Source: CAYMLQ01 sp964390795 (GTDB lineage: Bacteria; Verrucomicrobiota; Kiritimatiellia; RFP12; UBA1067). Taken from it: DNA of 16,353 nucleotides. The first letter of the stretch is position 1. The number at the start of each line of letters is the position of its first letter. The translations under genes were made by a program, and so were the position numbers. A model generated the notes under the pieces. It had not been told where the DNA came from and ran no database searches. It saw only the letters and a program-made list of their open reading frames with translations. The stretch lies in assembly GCA_964390795.1 (NCBI GenBank), contig CAYMLQ010000096.1, positions 1-16,353 of the forward strand, written 5' to 3'. This document shows positions 15,133 to 16,353 of this stretch, piece after piece.

Positions 15133-16353
15133 ATGATGAACATGTGGAAGATCGGGATTTGCGCGGCGCTGGCCGCGTGCGCGGGGACGGTGACTGCTGA
15201 GACGGCCCAGGCGCCGGCGCCCGTCTGGGATTTGGCCAAGGACGCGTTCGCCGCCACGACGGGGCGCATCGCGCGGGTGGACGGGCGCGTCATGATGGAT
15301 GGAGAGAGCGCGTTCGCCATTCCCAACAGCGCGATTCCGGACGCCTCGTGCTTCACGATCGCGCTGGAGATCCGCTTTCACGAACTGGAGGAGCGCAGCA
15401 CGCTGCAGGTGCTGGATCAGCGGGTGTCCGACACGGGCTTCGCCGTCAGCGCGACCAAGTGGGGCGCGGTCGGCAGCCCGCTGGCGACGACGGTGAACGG
15501 CGTCTCCTATGGGCAGAACAGCTTCCGGGCCTCGTCCAACCAGGTGTGGCAGTTCGTCTTGGCGGTGCGCGACGGCGTGGTCGCGCCGTATCAGAACAAG
15601 GCGGCGGGCCCGCAGTACCTGCTGCGCGTCACGCCGAACCTCGCGCCGATCTGGGTGGGGCGCACGCAGGGTCGTAAGGACATGAAGGCGGTCACCGGTT
15701 ACGAGCTTCTCAGCCTGAAGGTGTACGGGCCGGACTACAAGTACTACCAGCCGGGCGAGTCGGCCGACACGTTGAAGAACGGCTATGTCGGCGGGCAGGG
15801 CTGGCTGGTACGTCTGCCGGGCAAGACCGACAAGCCGTTGCCGCGCATCCTCTATTACGGCGACTCCATCTCCATGGGTTACGGAGACCGTTTCTCCAAG
15901 CTGATGAAGGACAAGGCTGCTTGCTATCACTGGTGCCACTTCGTCGGCCACGTGGATCACTTTCCGACCGACGCGTTCGAGGCGGCGGCCGGAGTCGCGC
16001 CGTTCGACGTCATCGTCTTCAACAACGGGCTGCACTCCCTGAGCTGGTCGCCGGAAAAGGTCACGGACGCGCAGATCGAGGCGGTCGTGCGCAACATGAT
16101 CCTGTCGTTCCGCAAGGGCGCACCGAAGGCTAGGCTGGTCTGGGCCGCCACCACGCCGCACACCGCGAAGGGCCGCCCGGTCACCGGCTTTGGCGAACTG
16201 AACCCCGTCGTCCTCCGGATCAACACCCTCGCGGAAAAGGTCATTAAAGAAGAGGGCGTGGAGAGCGTGGACCTCTACGCGCTGCTGAAGGGCCGTCTCG
16301 ATCTCGCGGCCGGCGACCAGTACCACTGGTCGGGCGACGCCTATCAGATGATC
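15133..16353 (+). CDS. Secreted LamG-like + SGNH/GDSL hydrolase, 3' end cut by window
   Basis: The frame stays open to the last base, giving 407 residues; the C-terminus is missing. Residues about 1-22 are a signal peptide (cleavage near TVTA/ETAQ). Residues about 30-200 look like a concanavalin-A/LamG-type jelly roll (SCFTIALEIRFHE, NQVWQFVLAVRDG, IWVGRTQG, YELLSLKVYG). The hydrolase follows: block I ILYYGDSISMG with G243-D244-S245 (S245 nucleophile), VIVFNNGLHSLSW (293-305) in the block III position, and DQYHW at 395-399, giving D395 and H398 of the D-x-x-H motif. The family includes carbohydrate acetylesterases, so deacetylation of a polysaccharide is likely but not proved. GGGAGAGGG lies about 7 nt before the first of two adjacent ATGs. 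Confidence 0.82.
   Translation, partial: MMNMWKIGICAALAACAGTVTAETAQAPAPVWDLAKDAFAATTGRIARVDGRVMMDGESAFAIPNSAIPDASCFTIALEIRFHELEERSTLQVLDQRVSDTGFAVSATKWGAVGSPLATTVNGVSYGQNSFRASSNQVWQFVLAVRDGVVAPYQNKAAGPQYLLRVTPNLAPIWVGRTQGRKDMKAVTGYELLSLKVYGPDYKYYQPGESADTLKNGYVGGQGWLVRLPGKTDKPLPRILYYGDSISMGYGDRFSKLMKDKAACYHWCHFVGHVDHFPTDAFEAAAGVAPFDVIVFNNGLHSLSWSPEKVTDAQIEAVVRNMILSFRKGAPKARLVWAATTPHTAKGRPVTGFGELNPVVLRINTLAEKVIKEEGVESVDLYALLKGRLDLAAGDQYHWSGDAYQMI

Noticed and set aside
15010..16326. 438-codon open frame on the minus strand
   Set aside because: It is antisense to the LamG-SGNH gene, which has a signal peptide, ribosome site and catalytic motifs.

Overview
The window is GC-rich bacterial chromosome, densely packed, with nearly every gene on the + strand. 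Most genes have a good Shine-Dalgarno sequence (AGGAGG/AAGGAG type). It probably belongs to the PVC group (Verrucomicrobiota, Kiritimatiellota or Lentisphaerota). This rests on three things recalled from family knowledge: an ArgB with the HGGGKAIS form of the nucleotide loop, a surface-repeat protein of the GLQIGVIN type, and a secreted LamG-SGNH hydrolase. The phylum is an inference, because no rRNA or other marker gene is present.

Layout. (1) 1-3301: a promoter, then ilvE (branched-chain aminotransferase) and recQ, which overlap by 4 bp. (2) 3302-9248: a run of seven genes for exported or envelope proteins, behind one candidate promoter. They are a G-x-Q surface-repeat protein, a CsgG-like protein with a PEGA domain, a second CsgG-like protein, a COG3014-type lipoprotein, a YcfL (DUF1425) lipoprotein, an LpoB-type lipoprotein, and, after a double hairpin, a small DUF6941-like protein. 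(3) 9249-9539: gene-free DNA with degenerate TTCCA repeats and an intrinsic terminator. (4) 9540-12948: argJ-argB-argD, the core of the acetylated ornithine/arginine pathway, closed by a strong terminator at 12976-13011. (5) 13031-14279: two uncharacterised genes, one helix-turn-helix-like and one that may have a whirly/PC4-like fold, with an operator-like inverted repeat between them. (6) 14338-14856, minus strand: a small nitroreductase. (7) 15133-end: a secreted LamG + SGNH hydrolase that runs off the window.

How the parts work together. The arginine genes supply three of the steps from glutamate to ornithine; argC and the later genes are not here. ArgB carries the C-terminal pattern of arginine-inhibited kinases, so feedback control is likely. 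The envelope run is the most interesting part. COG3014-YcfL-LpoB is a recurring neighbourhood in Gram-negative bacteria and is linked through E. coli LpoB to activation of a peptidoglycan synthase. Here it is extended by two CsgG-like proteins and a surface-repeat protein, which suggests an outer-membrane assembly whose role is not established. No mobile element, tRNA, rRNA or CRISPR array was seen.
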